Positions 31,083 through 31,908 of a stretch of 31,908 nt of DNA are shown in pieces. Origin of the DNA: an uncultured Eubacteriales bacterium (GTDB taxonomy: Bacteria > Bacillota > Clostridia > Tissierellales > Peptoniphilaceae). A program made the position numbers and the translations under genes. Under the pieces are notes generated by a model. The model saw nothing but the letters and a program-made list of their open reading frames with translations. It ran no database searches and was not told the DNA's origin. How positions within the stretch are numbered: the stretch's first letter is position 1; each line of letters opens with the position of its first letter. The stretch covers positions 1 through 31,908 of the forward strand of contig UQBO01000016.1 in the NCBI GenBank assembly GCA_900539225.1. The letters are read 5' to 3'.

Positions 31083-31850
31083 CTAACTGATTTGCTTTTT
31101 GTTTATTACAGCAATCGAAATTACGATACACAGTATAAGCAAAATACTGCCCGTAATAATCGGTACATAATAGTCATCATATCCTATTCCTTTTATAAGG
31201 TTCACAGGCTTTCCTATCAATGCAATAGGCATGTATTTAACAATTTCATCTCGAATAGATAATATAAGTTGAATCACAATCCCAGCAGTCGTTAATATTA
31301 ATGTACCTATAACATTTCCTGAAATCACTCCAGCTAATATCTCTAACGATATTAAAAATAATCCAAATATAAAAGGAAGCAAGGCTGCCATAAGTATATT
31401 TCTAATAGGAAATGAAATCCCGAAAAAGTACTTTGTATAGAAATAAGTTAGTATAAATGAGCAAAAGTAAGCAATAAACCACAAAATAAAATTATAAAAA
31501 ATCTTCGATAGCACGACTTGATACCTTGGCAGTCCCTTAGATAATAAATTAATCAAGGTTCCCTTTTGGAATTCATTCGCCATTTGAGTACTTAATATAA
31601 TGGCTAATCCAAACATTCCTATTTGACTAATATTTTTAAAGAATTGTATCCACGAATCAATTTCTGATGGTGGTGCTACGTTAATATCTATATTTCCTGT
31701 CGCTATGGATTGAAGTATCATGGGAGTTAATTTCGCTGTCAAAGGACTTATTAACCCGATGAACAAGAACAGGATAAAGGTAGAAATCATTTTTTTAGTC
31801 CTGGCACCTTCAATAGCTTCTTTCTTTAATAGAGATAAAAATATTCTCAT
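31083..31850 (-). CDS. ABC-2 type transporter permease
   Basis: A 255-residue permease with about six hydrophobic segments (22-42, 77-97, about 112-140, 150-172, 178-200, 228-250). The start MRIFLSLLKKEAIEGARTKKM with a basic N-terminus before the first helix, and QMANEFQKGTLINLLSKGLPRYQVVLSKI between helices 2 and 3, are typical of BcrB/NosY-like ABC-2 permeases. Its ATG overlaps the TGA of the upstream ATPase gene (ATGA). Such pairs export antibiotics, bacteriocins or peptides; the substrate is unknown. Confidence 0.87.
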   Translation of the reverse strand: MRIFLSLLKKEAIEGARTKKMISTFILFLFIGLISPLTAKLTPMILQSIATGNIDINVAPPSEIDSWIQFFKNISQIGMFGLAIILSTQMANEFQKGTLINLLSKGLPRYQVVLSKIFYNFILWFIAYFCSFILTYFYTKYFFGISFPIRNILMAALLPFIFGLFLISLEILAGVISGNVIGTLILTTAGIVIQLILSIRDEIVKYMPIALIGKPVNLIKGIGYDDYYVPIITGSILLILCIVISIAVINKKQIS

Positions 31851-31908
31851 GCTTTCGTCACCTCCATAAAAATATTTTCTAATGTAGGTTCTTCTATTTT
31901 TATTTCTA
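31847..31908 (-). CDS. ABC transporter ATPase, C-terminal end only
   Basis: Only the last 19 residues lie in the window: EIKIEEPTLENIFMEVTKA. The EPTLENIFMEVT ending is the usual C-terminus of ABC-2 type ATPases (EPSLEDIFLxLT). Its TGA overlaps the permease ATG by 4 bases, showing coupling. The start and all nucleotide-binding motifs are beyond the window edge. Confidence 0.82.
   Translation of the reverse strand, partial: EIKIEEPTLENIFMEVTKA

Noticed and set aside
31068..31262. Plus-strand frame opposite the ABC-2 permease
   Set aside because: Shadow of the permease gene; no ribosome site.
1..31908. tRNA, rRNA, integrase, transposase or phage genes
   Set aside because: Read for on both strands; none recognised in the window.

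Overview
The window reads as the chromosome of a low-GC, anaerobic Gram-positive bacterium. Most genes have strong AGGAGG-type ribosome sites and near-consensus TTGACA/TATAAT promoters. It carries [FeFe]-hydrogenase maturases, ferrous-iron uptake genes and radical-SAM enzymes, and Arg codons are mostly AGA/AGG. A Tissierellia/Peptoniphilaceae-like Firmicute is my best guess; the genus cannot be told from the sequence alone.

Layout. 1-565 (-): 3'-truncated OmpR-family response regulator. 1.0-3.2 kb (+): glucose-6-phosphate isomerase, a small cupin and a Crp/Fnr-type regulator. 3.2-5.6 kb (+): an MBOAT O-acyltransferase with an SGNH-like membrane-anchored partner, probably for acylating an envelope glycan. 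5.6-5.9 kb: repeat-rich spacer. 5.9-6.4 kb (+): small unknown helical protein. 6.4-6.9 kb (-): RelE-type toxin with AbrB-type antitoxin. 7.0-11.4 kb (+): tightly overlapped operon of a PflX-like radical-SAM protein, hydE, hydG and hydF; no hydrogenase structural gene lies in the window. 11.5-11.7 kb: large inverted-repeat element. 11.7-15.3 kb (+): heterodimeric ABC exporter with one degenerate ATP site. 15.5-17.8 kb (+): two membrane proteins with Asp/Asn/Tyr-rich disordered regions, the second broken by two frameshifts. 18.0-20.9 kb (+): ABC ATPase plus a large FtsX-type permease. 21.2-22.1 kb (+): two small AT-rich membrane proteins. 22.3-22.6 kb: decayed hicB. 22.66-22.93 kb: 81-bp tandem repeat array. 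23.0-25.9 kb (+): feoA-feoA-feoB-Cys-rich accessory protein. 26.0-26.4 kb (+): ferritin. 26.6-29.2 kb (+): two tandem C1B (PepC/bleomycin hydrolase) peptidases. 29.2-29.95 kb: nest of hairpin repeats, including a 175-bp tandem duplication. 29.97-31.9 kb (-): XRE regulator, ABC-2 permease and the tail of its ATPase.

How the parts fit. Iron is the main theme: uptake (feo), storage (ferritin) and iron-sulfur/radical-SAM enzymes (hydEGF). Three sites of the form GTTAG-N6-CTAA(C/T) lie at the promoter of the ATPase/FtsX transporter, at the feo transcription start and in the feoA-feoB gap. They look like one metal-responsive operator and would tie the transporter to the feo genes. The TA pair and the hyd operon are divergent, and an inverted repeat covers the -35 boxes of both.

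The most unusual non-coding content is a family of hairpins flanked by AAGGTT and GAGGTTCTTC, found at 5.85 kb and in the 29.2-29.7 kb nest. The stem sequences differ between copies but pairing is kept. Also unusual are the 81-bp array whose last partial copy supplies the feo -35 box, and two large inverted-repeat elements at 5.7 and 11.5 kb. The segments at 1-565, 21.2-22.1 kb and 29.97-31.9 kb look more AT-rich and A/T-ending in codon use than the rest, so some may be acquired.
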